Origin: Bryopsis sp. KO-2023
Taxonomy: Eukaryota > Chlorophyta > Ulvophyceae > Bryopsidales > Bryopsidaceae
NCBI GenBank assembly: GCA_030272585.1
Contig: BSYQ01000010.1
Coordinates: forward strand, 3,782,001 to 3,846,000
Length of the DNA: 64,000 nt
Reading direction: 5' to 3'
In this document: positions 1 through 8,670 of the stretch, in pieces
How the letters are laid out: each line of letters starts with the position of its first letter
How positions within the stretch are numbered: position 1 is the first letter of the stretch
The notes under the pieces: generated by a model
What the model saw: only the letters and a program-made list of their open reading frames with translations
What the model was told of the DNA's origin: nothing
Database searches by the model: none
Made by a program: the position numbers and the translations under genes

Positions 1-890
1 CCTTTCTCTGCGACCCGCGTTTTGTAGCATCATAATACGACCGCATTTTCGACTGCGCCTTAGTCATTTGTTGATTCGCCAGTATACGATTGTCTTCCAA
101 TCGCGAAAGCCTGAGAACTGTCGAAGTACTTTCTTGCTGTTCCAAAATCTCCTGGGTGACTGCATCATCCATCCAGTCCCGCGGCTTGAACCCATACATG
201 ACTTCGAAAGGAGTCATCTGCGTAGTAGCATTGCGCTGTGTGCGTATCCCGTAAAGCACACGTTCCAAATGATTCTCCCACTCATGCCCTTGTCCCAAGC
301 AGCTTTTCTTCAGCGCATTCATAATCGTCTGGTTCATTCGCTCGACACACCCATTTGTTTTAGGCGAATAAGCTGAAATTTCCAGCCGCCCTATTCCATG
401 GTCACCTAAATAGGCTTGGACCTGTTCACTCACAAATGCTGGCGCATTGTCTGTAATAATGCGCCTGGGCGTTCCAAAACGAAATCGAAGAGTGTCCAAA
501 AATGCACAGATCGTCTTACTGTCCGCCAGCTCCACTCCTTTAGCTTCTGGCCATCGCGTGGCATAGTCGATCGCCACGAGAATATACCGACAGCCACCAC
601 TTTGGGGTAACGGGCCAATAAAATCTAAGCCCACCAGTCCCCAAGGCTCCATCTCTTTGATTGGTCGCAATTCCGCAGTGGGAGCGATTTTGAGACAACG
701 CTGGCACTCTTCACAGGAGTCGACATACTGCTTGATGTCGCGATGCATTCCATCCCAAACATAGCGAGCAGCGAGTCGTTCCTCAGTTAAAGCACGATTA
801 CTATGTCCCAGATCATCATGTGCTTTCTTTAACAGAGCAGGGGCGTATTGCTTAGGAATCATCAAACGCCAGGTGCCGACTTTGGACAAT
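1..890 (-). mobile_element. Element B, integrase part (Ty3/gypsy LTR retrotransposon, cut by window edge)
   Basis: The minus strand encodes a retroviral-type integrase core: a first aspartate in a VGLDFIGPLP context near 620, a second in ITDNAPAF near 440, and a glutamate in the NGCVERMNQT segment near 330. A Cys-Cys zinc-finger end lies near 700. The element continues beyond the left edge of the window, so its 3' end and 3' LTR are not seen. Its gag-protease and reverse transcriptase parts resume at 7015 on the other side of element A; the 5-bp target duplication acaat (886-890 and 7010-7014) shows that A landed in B between RNase H and integrase. The element is broken by two later insertions (A and C). 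It is the oldest of the nested set. Confidence 0.85.
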
Positions 891-1163
891 TGTTATAAAC
901 CTCTCTCTCCTAGGAAAATAACCTCCCAGCGCCCTTCCTTGAAGTCCCTTTAACCCATCAAACCCCCACTCCTTGATGGGACCCTTGAGATGACAGGGAT
1001 CACCTCAGGGCGAGACACCTGGGCTTGCTATGAGTCATCCTTTCAGCACACGTGCTATAATGATCTCATGGACCTTAAGCATATGACTAGAGCCATGTTA
1101 GTGCCCACGACTAACCCTTGAGCTCTAGTAGTGCATAGACATACTCGGCGTACACTTATAACA
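891..1163 (-). repeat. Element A 3' LTR
   Basis: This 273-bp copy starts tgttataaac and ends acttataaca, so it has the TG...CA ends and short inverted termini of LTRs. It matches the copy at 6737-7009 along its whole length by eye. It is preceded by one copy of the acaat target duplication. Confidence 0.95.
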
Positions 1164-1177
1164 GTGCCCCCTCCCTG
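1164..1177 (-). promoter_or_regulatory. Element A polypurine tract
   Basis: Directly inside the 3' LTR the minus strand reads agggagggggcac, a purine run in the position where plus-strand DNA synthesis is primed in LTR elements. Confidence 0.7.
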
Positions 1178-1312
1178 ATGTGAAGCCGCCCTCGGCTTTA
1201 CTAGGGAATCAAATGCTGATTGGCATCAAGCAAAAGATAGCTGTCTTTTGACATTTGCACTTTCAGAGAAAGAAGATCATCATCATCCAGTGGCCTACTG
1301 TGATATGATGTC

Positions 1313-3979
1313 TCAAACCTTCGCTTTTGATCTTCTACGGATCGTGCGAGGTACTACAGTCGACTGTTCTTGCGATTGGTGAAATGCATCAACCAATTCC
1401 TTTGCATGCAAGACATTTTCTTCGGGTTCCCAAGAGTTATGTTCATGGCCATAACCAAGCCACTTCACAAGGTATTCTGTATGGCATTTCTTCCCTCTGC
1501 GTCGCTCTCTGCGATCAAGAATGCGCTCAACCTCCCACTCCAGATCTCCCTCGATCTCAACAGGTGGTGGTGGTTGTACAGTTCCTTTAGCCCAATATGG
1601 CTTTAACAGTGAAGCATGGAACACCGGATGTATGGGCAAAGTTGCAGGAAGCTTCAGCTTGAATGCAACCTCATTTATTTCACGCTCAATTGGGAAAGGT
1701 CCTACCCATTTTGGCGTTAATTTACGTGAACCTGGGTGCTTCAGTCGAAGATTTCTTGCATCTAATAATACAAGGTCTCCTACTTTTACTTGCACTGGCG
1801 CACGATGGCGATCAGCTTGCGCTTTAAAGCGTTGCTGTGCGGCTTGAAGGCGTTTCTTTGCCTCAACAATCCCTTCCCGAATTTCATTCGTCATTTTCTG
1901 AACTTCTGGTACAGCCACTTGCTTCGACCCTTTTCTAGGGATCTGAGCAGTCAATGCTGTCCATGGATCTCTTCCATAATTCAGAAAGAAGGGTGTTTCA
2001 CCAGTTGCTTCGGATTTAGAGTTATTTATTGCAAACTCTACAACCGGTAACAAATCCGCCCAATTCTTTTGGGATGGCCCGACAAAGTGGCGGAGTGTAT
2101 CCTCCATGACTTTGTTCATAGCTTCGGTTTGCCCATCTGTTTGTGGGTGATAAGCCGAAGACAAGGCCTGTGAGATTTCCCATGTATAGCACAACTCCCT
2201 GAAGAAGTGCGATACAAATCTCGGGTCTCTATCTGTGACCAACTTCTTTGGCATACCATGTGCTTTGAATACATGGTTCACAAAGAGTTTTGCTGCATCT
2301 ACGGCTGAGCACTCTGTACTTGTTGCCGCCAAATGAACCATTTTGGTCAACATATCCACAAATACGAGGATTGCATCATGACCTTCTCCTCTGGATGGTG
2401 GGAGATTAGTGACAAAATCCATCGAAACATTTTCCCATTGTGCCTTCGGGATAGGCAAGGGTTTCAGAGGGCCTTGTGGCTTTGTTCGCCTCCCTTTATG
2501 CCTTTGACATGAGTCACATCCTCGCACATAGGATTTGATTTGGTCCTCCATTTGAGGCCACCAGAAATGTTTCTTGATTTGCCGACTTGTCTTAGCCACT
2601 CCAAAGTGACCCGAATAGACAGTGCTATGGCAATCTTGGATTATTTCTTGTCTCAATGATCCATCATTTGGTACTGATATCACATTTCCATTCCACCAAA
2701 TTCCATCTTGGTTCTGTAACATCTGGGCAGCTTCCAGAGTTTGATACCAAGGATCTTTGGTGTACCCTTCAACCAGCCTTGACTCCAACTGGGTATGATA
2801 ACCCCGAGGCAGAGATGGGACCTCAGGATCCCGCGGTCTAGAAACCAAGCCACTCGATCTCACGGTCTCGCATAATACTCCAATTGAAGAAGGAGAAGAC
2901 GGTATACGTGACAAGGGATCAGCCACATTTACTCGCCCTGGTCTATACTCCCATTCAAATTGGAAATCATGGAGCAATTCTAGCCAGCGGACCTGCCGTC
3001 GATTCAAGGTCGATCGGGAATGAAAGAATGTGTTTGGACTATGGTCGGTAATCACTCGGAATTTTCTGCCTTGCAAGTAGCATCTCCATAATTGAAGTGC
3101 ATACACAGTAGCATACATTTCCTGATCACTCGTCGACCAATTGAGTTGTGGACCTTGCAGCTTTTTGCTTTCATAAGCTATTGGGTGTCCTTCTTGCAGG
3201 AGAACTGCTCCAATTGCCTTTGTAGAAGCATCAGTGATTACTTCGAAAGGTTTAGAGAAGTCCGGCAAAACCAAACACGGTGCTTCCGTGAGTGCCGTTT
3301 TCACCCCTTCAAAAGCTGTCTCACACTCGTGAGTCCATTCCCATGTCTTCTTCTTTTTGAGAAGATCAGTCATTGGAGAAGCCAAGGCTGAATACCCTTG
3401 TACAAACTTGCGAAAGTAATTGGCGAGTCCGAGGAACGACCTTAAGTCATCCACCCCACTAGGACGAGGCCAATTCTTTACTTTAGCCGTTTTATTTGGG
3501 TCAACTGAGATACCATTGCGGCCCACCACGAACCCTAAATAGCGCAACTCAGTTTTGTTGAAGTCACATTTGGACTTCTTCAAGAACAATTTATGTTCTC
3601 GCAACCTTTGTAATACTTCTCGAAGATGTATCAAATGTTCCTTTGGTGTCTTTGAAAAGACTAAAATATCATCCAAGTAGATCAAGACATATTTGCCAAT
3701 CATACCATGGAAGACTGAGTTCATCAGTGTCTGGAACACTGCCGGTGCGTTTGATAATCCCATCGGGAGCACCCGGTACTCAAATAAACCAAAGGGTGTT
3801 TTGAAGGCTGTTTTGGGGATGTCATCTTCCTTGACTCTGACCTGCCAGTATCCAGCTCTCAGGTCAAGAGAAGTAAAACATCTCGAGCCTTGTAACTCAT
3901 CCAGGAGATCGTCGATCCGTGGGATCGGGAACTGATTCCGGATAGTTACTTTATTAAGACCCCTGTAGTCTATGCACAT
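1313..3979 (-). CDS. Element A pol: reverse transcriptase, RNase H, integrase, chromodomain
   Basis: An 888-residue open frame. In order: reverse transcriptase from MCIDYRGLNK with the YLDD active-site box; RNase H starting at a DASTKAIGAV segment; an integrase HHCC finger ending CDSCQRHKG; the integrase core with VSMDFVTNLP, VTDRDPRFV and the YHPQTDGQTE segment; a C-terminal chromodomain (WEVERILDRR ... YLVKWLGYG ... WEP). The chromodomain is known to guide chromoviruses to particular chromatin. The start shown is simply the first methionine after the MITE insertion, not a true protein start; the upstream part of the reverse transcriptase lies beyond the MITE near 4500. This is part of a broken fossil copy. 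Confidence 0.92.
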   Translation of the reverse strand: MCIDYRGLNKVTIRNQFPIPRIDDLLDELQGSRCFTSLDLRAGYWQVRVKEDDIPKTAFKTPFGLFEYRVLPMGLSNAPAVFQTLMNSVFHGMIGKYVLIYLDDILVFSKTPKEHLIHLREVLQRLREHKLFLKKSKCDFNKTELRYLGFVVGRNGISVDPNKTAKVKNWPRPSGVDDLRSFLGLANYFRKFVQGYSALASPMTDLLKKKKTWEWTHECETAFEGVKTALTEAPCLVLPDFSKPFEVITDASTKAIGAVLLQEGHPIAYESKKLQGPQLNWSTSDQEMYATVYALQLWRCYLQGRKFRVITDHSPNTFFHSRSTLNRRQVRWLELLHDFQFEWEYRPGRVNVADPLSRIPSSPSSIGVLCETVRSSGLVSRPRDPEVPSLPRGYHTQLESRLVEGYTKDPWYQTLEAAQMLQNQDGIWWNGNVISVPNDGSLRQEIIQDCHSTVYSGHFGVAKTSRQIKKHFWWPQMEDQIKSYVRGCDSCQRHKGRRTKPQGPLKPLPIPKAQWENVSMDFVTNLPPSRGEGHDAILVFVDMLTKMVHLAATSTECSAVDAAKLFVNHVFKAHGMPKKLVTDRDPRFVSHFFRELCYTWEISQALSSAYHPQTDGQTEAMNKVMEDTLRHFVGPSQKNWADLLPVVEFAINNSKSEATGETPFFLNYGRDPWTALTAQIPRKGSKQVAVPEVQKMTNEIREGIVEAKKRLQAAQQRFKAQADRHRAPVQVKVGDLVLLDARNLRLKHPGSRKLTPKWVGPFPIEREINEVAFKLKLPATLPIHPVFHASLLKPYWAKGTVQPPPPVEIEGDLEWEVERILDRRERRRGKKCHTEYLVKWLGYGHEHNSWEPEENVLHAKELVDAFHQSQEQSTVVPRTIRRRSKAKV

Positions 3980-4048
3980 CCTAAAGCCTCCATCCTTTTT
4001 CGGTACGAAAAGAACTGGAGCACCCCAAGCAGAGATAGGACTTGGGCC

Positions 4049-4175
4049 AAATTTTTGGTCCGACTCCGGTCCGGTCCGGTTACGGTCGGGTTACGGTCAC
4101 CGTACTACGGCCGTAACTCCGTACCGTAACCGGAGTAATATGTTGTTTTTACGGTACGGAACAGGTACGGTATAA
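4049..4175. repeat. Left subterminal tacggt repeat block of the MITE
   Basis: Dense tandem and inverted copies of the hexamer tacggt and its longer form ccggttacgg occupy this stretch, with self-complementary groups such as cgtactacggccgtaac. The mirror block lies at about 4315-4480. Confidence 0.75.
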
Positions 4176-4202
4176 CTACGGTAGGCCCTAAATCACCGTG
4201 AA

Positions 4203-4275
4203 GTAGCGTGGTTCAGTGCTAAAGCGTTAGGCTGCAGTCAGTAGGGTCGCGGGTTCGAATCCCCCTGGGTTCCTT
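4203..4275 (+). other. tRNA-like segment inside the MITE
   Basis: The segment has an A-box-like string (gcgtggttcagtgct, 4206-4220) and an almost perfect B box (gggttcgaatcccc, 4251-4264), spaced as in a tRNA gene. The middle contains ctgcagt, the anticodon-loop arrangement of tRNA-Cys (GCA). The anticodon and acceptor stems do not pair well, so it is a tRNA relic or a pol III promoter module, not a working tRNA gene. Confidence 0.55.
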
Positions 4276-4314
4276 TGGAATCGCGGGACCCTGCGGGGGT
4301 CACTTTCTACAGTT

Positions 4315-4480
4315 TACGGTTGTTACGGCCGTTACGGTCGTTACGGTCCGGTACGGAGCGGTACGGAGTGGTACGGTGCTACGGTTACGGCCGTAAAAGT
4401 ACGATTTTCTGACGAAAATTGTACTCCGGTTACGGTCCGGTTACGGTGGTTACGGTCCGGTTACGGTGACCGTAACCGTA
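4315..4480. repeat. Right subterminal tacggt repeat block of the MITE
   Basis: Many direct copies of gttacggt, ggtacggagc and ccggttacgg run up to the right terminal inverted repeat. Together with the left block they could fold the whole element into a long hairpin. Confidence 0.75.
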
Positions 4481-4548
4481 AAGTCCTATCTCTGACCCCA
4501 AGGGCTAGAACTAGGTCTTATGAGCTTTTTGGCTAAGAGTTCGGACAA

Positions 4549-6183
4549 TTAATCCTGAATCTCTTGCCGCTCTGCGGGTGAATACCGAAAAAGTTGCCGG
4601 TTTACAGGACGTGTACCTTCTTCTAAAGGAATGTCCACTTCTACGGCTCTTTCCGGGGGATATTCCGCCAAACCAGTTACAAACAAATCATCAAATTCCT
4701 CCAAGAGAGATTCCATCTCCTTCTCAGGGACTTGATCTGATTCACCGGTTTCCTCCGCTACACTTACATGTGCGGGTACGTCCTGTACTTCACGAATTAC
4801 CACCAGAAATGGTTGAAGAGAGGAATCCTTCAGTTTTCTCTTCACCTGTGGAATAGTGAGTAAGGAACCAACATTTTTGTGGGGAATGCTTTGTTCTCCA
4901 CCAGTGGCCTTGGGCAAAAGACCCTGGCGTATCAAGATCCGTTGATTTGCGGAATTCGTCACGGCACACTTCTTCTCAAAGAAGTCCAAGACTGCCTTGC
5001 GATTTCGCAACCACGTATCACCCAAAATGATATCAAATTTCTCCATCAGATCAATCACCAAACAATTCAACTTCTCGCGGAAGCCTTGAATTTTCAGAGA
5101 GATCTTTGTTTCACCTAAGATATCAATATAACTCCCATTGGCCAATTCGGCTTGCGAACTTGTGGTTACCTTGAAGGAAATCCCATTTTGTTCACAAAAT
5201 CTCTTGGAAAGGAATGCTAATCCCTTAGCTCCTGAGTCCAAAAGACAATGGGCAGGAATGCCACTAAGAGTTCCCTCAAAGTGCATTGACATCCTGTCTT
5301 GGGTAAGTAAATCTTGAGTATCCTTTGGTACCAAGGGGACAGGTGGGTCATAGTATACATTCACTGGCCAAGGAAGACCTGGAAGTCTTTTCCGGCGCTT
5401 TCCTTTCATAGCGGTGAACAAAACCATGCCCTTCTTGTATTGTGCAATTAGTCTCATAGAGGCCAAGGCCGGATGCGGCTCTTTATTCCACTGTGGAACC
5501 AGAATGCAACAAGAAGTATTGTGTGGAGACTTATTCTTTTCTCTCACATAGTGATCAATGTATTTGTGAAGCTCCTTGAATGGAGGATTCAGCCATACAT
5601 GCTCACCCGAAAGAGTAGTCTCAAAAAACCCCTCACCAATACAAAACTTTGCACACAAGGCATTGGTTTGGTCTGAGTTAGCACACCCGTCCAAGCTAAA
5701 CGCTTGTCCCGTGAGTGACTCGAGACGCTGAAACTCTGCCTTGAGTATTGTTTTGTCTGATTGGATATTAGATCTTTCATTCACATCCTCTGGAGGGACA
5801 GAAGTTTGTGCTTCTTCCTGTTTCTCCTTTCTCTTTTGACCACGAGTCACGATAGGCGCTAAATGTGCACTATCCACTTCCATTGGGTCACAATTAGGAT
5901 GAGAATTCAAATCTTGCCTCAGAAATTTCCAGTCATGGGGCTTGGACCTCTGAGAAACATGTGTAACAACCTCTTTGGGTTTTCCACATTTATGTCCTCG
6001 TGTCCAAGTCTCTCCACAAAACCAGCACAATCCCAACTGTTTGCGAGCTTTCAACTCTGCTTTGGTCAGTTGGCTGACTGATTTTCTCTTGGAAACTTGA
6101 GGTTCAGAGGAATGCTCAGTAGCATTTTTCCTCTCATCAAAAGAATCACTTTGCCCCGTGTTCTTTTGGGTGGATTTCTGCAT
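4549..6183 (-). CDS. Element A gag remainder, methyltransferase-like domain and protease
   Basis: A 544-residue open frame on the minus strand. It begins with a short basic gag tail and one CCHC-like knuckle (CWFCGETWTRGHKC, residues about 53-66). Next comes a domain of about 125 residues (about 5358-5730) with SLDGCANSDQTNALC and VWLNPPF, resembling phage-type DNA N6-adenine methyltransferases. A retropepsin-like protease follows, with its aspartate in HCLLDSGAKGL, and then the lead-in to reverse transcriptase (ending SPAERQEIQ). No normal capsid region is recognisable upstream, which is unusual for the family. The copy belongs to a broken element. Confidence 0.85.
   Translation of the reverse strand: MQKSTQKNTGQSDSFDERKNATEHSSEPQVSKRKSVSQLTKAELKARKQLGLCWFCGETWTRGHKCGKPKEVVTHVSQRSKPHDWKFLRQDLNSHPNCDPMEVDSAHLAPIVTRGQKRKEKQEEAQTSVPPEDVNERSNIQSDKTILKAEFQRLESLTGQAFSLDGCANSDQTNALCAKFCIGEGFFETTLSGEHVWLNPPFKELHKYIDHYVREKNKSPHNTSCCILVPQWNKEPHPALASMRLIAQYKKGMVLFTAMKGKRRKRLPGLPWPVNVYYDPPVPLVPKDTQDLLTQDRMSMHFEGTLSGIPAHCLLDSGAKGLAFLSKRFCEQNGISFKVTTSSQAELANGSYIDILGETKISLKIQGFREKLNCLVIDLMEKFDIILGDTWLRNRKAVLDFFEKKCAVTNSANQRILIRQGLLPKATGGEQSIPHKNVGSLLTIPQVKRKLKDSSLQPFLVVIREVQDVPAHVSVAEETGESDQVPEKEMESLLEEFDDLFVTGLAEYPPERAVEVDIPLEEGTRPVNRQLFRYSPAERQEIQD
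5358..5730 (-). other. DNA N6-adenine methyltransferase-like (Dam, phage type) domain within element A
   Basis: Residues about 152-275 of the element A gag-protease frame contain FSLDGCANSDQTNALCAKF, then VWLNPPF, then SCCILVPQW. Phage-type Dam enzymes (the PF05869-like family, also carried by DIRS elements) share the order LD-AA-N-N-C followed by the catalytic NPPY/F. Assignment is by motif only. It lies between the zinc knuckle and the protease, where ordinary Ty3/gypsy elements have no such domain. Confidence 0.6.
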
Positions 6184-6721
6184 TTTCTTGCAGTATCCCT
6201 CTACTTCAAGCCCGCGGCGAAGAAGTGAGTATGAGAGTTATTTTTAGACCAACACCTGTGTTGGGGGAAACCTCTGTGGATATTCCCTTTGTCCTTTAGA
6301 CAAATCTGTAACCACCTCTTTGTGTGGATAACTCTTCTTTTCGTGGTGTTTCCTTGTAAACTGCTTTAATTTAATTTTTCTTTGGACACAACAAGCACCT
6401 CTAGGGTCTGCTTGAAAAATCTCCAAAAATCTCAAAATATCGTCCAATTCTGACGAAAAATATTAAGGACCTCTTGGGTCTCCTTAAAATAGACGAAGGA
6501 CCTCTTGGGTCTCCTTCGCAACTCGAAAAACCACTCTGCAGAAAGTCTGAAGCAATACCCTAACTTTAACAGAGCATAACTTTCCGCACACAGCTCGGAA
6601 TAAACCCCAACTGGACTCAAACGAAGCGGATTTTTCTTAGCTTACTTTTCGACACCTTACTTGTCCAATTCGGACCTTAGACGCCGAAGTTATCGTCGTT
6701 TCCGTGACGGACTCTTCACCT
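6184..6721 (-). other. Element A leader / degenerate gag region
   Basis: These 540 bases between the primer-binding site and the gag-protease frame hold no long open frame. They contain a direct repeat of aaggacctcttgggtctcct (6465 and 6496, 31 bases apart), so part of the leader has expanded by tandem duplication. Confidence 0.6.
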
Positions 6722-6733
6722 GCTCCGAAACCA
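6722..6733 (-). promoter_or_regulatory. Element A primer-binding site
   Basis: The minus strand reads TGGTTTCGGAGC three bases inside the 5' LTR. It would pair with a tRNA ending GCTCCGAAACCA. The same 12-mer occurs at the matching place in elements B and C. Confidence 0.85.
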
Positions 6734-6736
6734 AAC

Positions 6737-7009
6737 TGTTATAAACCTCTCTCTCCTAGGAAAATAACCTCCCAGCGCCCTTCCTTGAAGTCCCTTTAAC
6801 CCATCAAACCCCCACTCCTTGATGGGACCCTTGAGATGACAGGGATCACCTCAGGGCGAGACACCTGGGCTTGCTATGAGTCATCCTTTCAGCACACGTG
6901 CTATAATGATCTCATGGACCTTAAGCATATGACTAGAGCCATGTTAGTGCCCACGACTAACCCTTGAGCTCTAGTAGTGCATAGACATACTCGGCGTACA
7001 CTTATAACA
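6737..7009 (-). repeat. Element A 5' LTR
   Basis: The second 273-bp LTR copy, starting tgttataaac and ending acttataaca, identical by eye to 891-1163 and followed by the acaat target duplication at 7010-7014. Confidence 0.95.
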
Positions 7010-7014
7010 ACAAT

Positions 7015-8636
7015 TTGAGCAAACGACCCTCCTGAATACGAAATTGCGGGCGAACCTCTTCCACTCGAGTATCCAACAGCCATCCGTCCACCTCATTAGT
7101 GGTCAGCAAACGCCACACAGGACCGGTATACGCATCAGTCAACAGCGAAGCCAGCCATGGCGTAGGAATAGGAGAAGGCGAAGTCAAATCCACTGCAGCC
7201 GCATCATGAGAAGCGGCAGAACGCTTTCCTGCGAAATACTCATAACGCGACAACACATCTGCCAGGACATTGTGCGCACCAGCAATGTGCTCCACAGAAA
7301 AAGGACAGATACACAAAGATTGTATATCATCCAAGCGCCGTAATACAAACGGCGAATGATTCTCAGGATTAAAAATCCCAAGAACAGCTTTATTATCGGT
7401 GAAAACCGAAAAAGGACGGTCGACTAAAAAAGGCTGAAAAGCAGCCACTGCTTTGCAAAAACCATCTAATTCTGCATGATTGCTAGAGGACCACGAACGG
7501 GAGTTTATCGAACTCCAAAACTGAATGATTCGTTCGCCCTGCAGTAAAACAGCCCCATGCCCAACACTGGAAGAGTCTAGAAAAATTTTCATCGGCTCCT
7601 TAGAGGCGTGGTCAAAAAAATCTAAGCCCCAAAGTTTATTAGTCAACGAAGAAACCAACGACTGCCACAAAGAACGAAAATCATCAGTTTGAAAAGCCAT
7701 TGGATCAGCCGATCGAAAACACTTCAGTGGCGCAACTGTGCGATGCAAAAACGGATGAAAACTCGCTAACCCATTCATCAACCCAAAGAAACCGCGCAAA
7801 TCAAATTTGTTTTGAGGAATAGGAAGATCCTCGATTTTATTAAGCGTTTGAGGATCCATTTTGAAACCAGTGGAACTCACATGCACGCCAAGAAAAAAGA
7901 TAGAAGAACTAAAAAACTCACACTTTTCGAGTTGGAGACTCCAGCCATCCTTATGGAGTTCATCCAGTAAAATGTCCAGCGCGACGCGATGCGTCGCCAG
8001 ATCGTCAGTGGCTAACGCCAGGTCGTCAACATATGCATGCAGTTCGACTCCTGGCGGTAGCTTGGTTCGCACTTTTGCCAAAGTAAAGTGCATAGCACGC
8101 ATATAGTAATGCATGCTATTATGATAGCCCTCTTTTAGCCTTGTCATCACATAATTTTGACCTCCAAACTCAAAACCAAAGTATGTGGCTATTCCATCAG
8201 AAATAGGAATGCACATAAAGGCAGAGGCTATATCTAGCTGTGAAAAGACTTTCTTTTTTTGCATTCTTTTCAAAATAGCCCCTCTATCCAGTGGAGGCGA
8301 ATAAACTTGCTTAATGCTAGCATTAAGCATCCTGAAATCAAAACAAACCCGCAGTTTTTGACTGCGGGGTTTAGGAACGACGACTAAAGGAGTCATCACC
8401 TTAGGTGTAAAAGATACCTTCTTTACCAGCCCCAAGCTAACCCATTCTGCCACTTCACGTTTCACTACTTCAAAAAAACGCCCAGTCAAATCTCTTTGGC
8501 GAAAGTTAGAAAAAGAATCCGAGGAAATAAAAGGCATGTCCTCAACTGTCTCCTTATTAAATTTCCCGATGGGCTGTGAAAAGAGCTCAGCATATTTTTT
8601 TTGAATGTGTGACAATAACAAACTCTTCACATCCAT
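7015..8636 (-). CDS. Element B reverse transcriptase and RNase H
   Basis: A frame of about 540 residues. It shows the reverse transcriptase boxes LRVCFDFRMLN, FSQLDIASAFM and the catalytic AYVDDLALA, followed by an RNase H domain with FLDSSSVGHGAVL and a FTDNKAVLG segment. The sequence differs clearly from elements A and C (YVDD rather than LDD, different palm motifs), so B belongs to a separate Ty3/gypsy lineage. It is interrupted at its end by element A; integrase resumes at 885 going down. Broken fossil. Confidence 0.88.
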
Positions 8637-8670
8637 TTCTGAGTCTTTATTTCCATCATTTATTGCTCCA

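Larger units (their letters stand above)
4030..4494. mobile_element. hAT-like MITE inserted in element A
   Basis: A 465-bp non-coding unit has perfect 14-bp terminal inverted repeats, cagagataggactt at 4030-4043 and aagtcctatctctg at 4481-4494. It is flanked by the 8-bp direct repeat accccaag (4022-4029 and 4495-4502). An 8-bp target duplication and termini beginning CAG are the hallmarks of the hAT DNA transposon superfamily. It encodes no transposase, so it must be mobilised in trans. Both halves are packed with variants of ttacggt/ccggttacgg, which resemble the subterminal binding repeats of hAT elements. Its centre holds a tRNA-like segment. It landed in a retrotransposon whose LTRs are still identical, so it is itself very young. 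Confidence 0.88.
891..7009 (-). mobile_element. Element A: Ty3/gypsy chromovirus, nested in element B
   Basis: This is an LTR element with two 273-bp LTRs that look identical base for base, flanked by the 5-bp direct repeat acaat (886-890, 7010-7014). Read on the minus strand the order is 5' LTR, primer-binding site, leader, gag remainder with zinc knuckle, a methyltransferase-like domain, protease, reverse transcriptase, RNase H, integrase, chromodomain, polypurine tract, 3' LTR. The chromodomain places it in the chromovirus branch of Ty3/gypsy. Identical LTRs mean a very recent insertion. The copy is broken: a hAT-like MITE is inserted in the reverse transcriptase region, and the gag part is short for the family, so I count about two or three breaks. 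Confidence 0.93.

Noticed and set aside
4203-4275. A functional tRNA-Cys gene
   Set aside because: Acceptor and anticodon stems do not pair and the segment is embedded in a MITE; only the A- and B-box strings are good.
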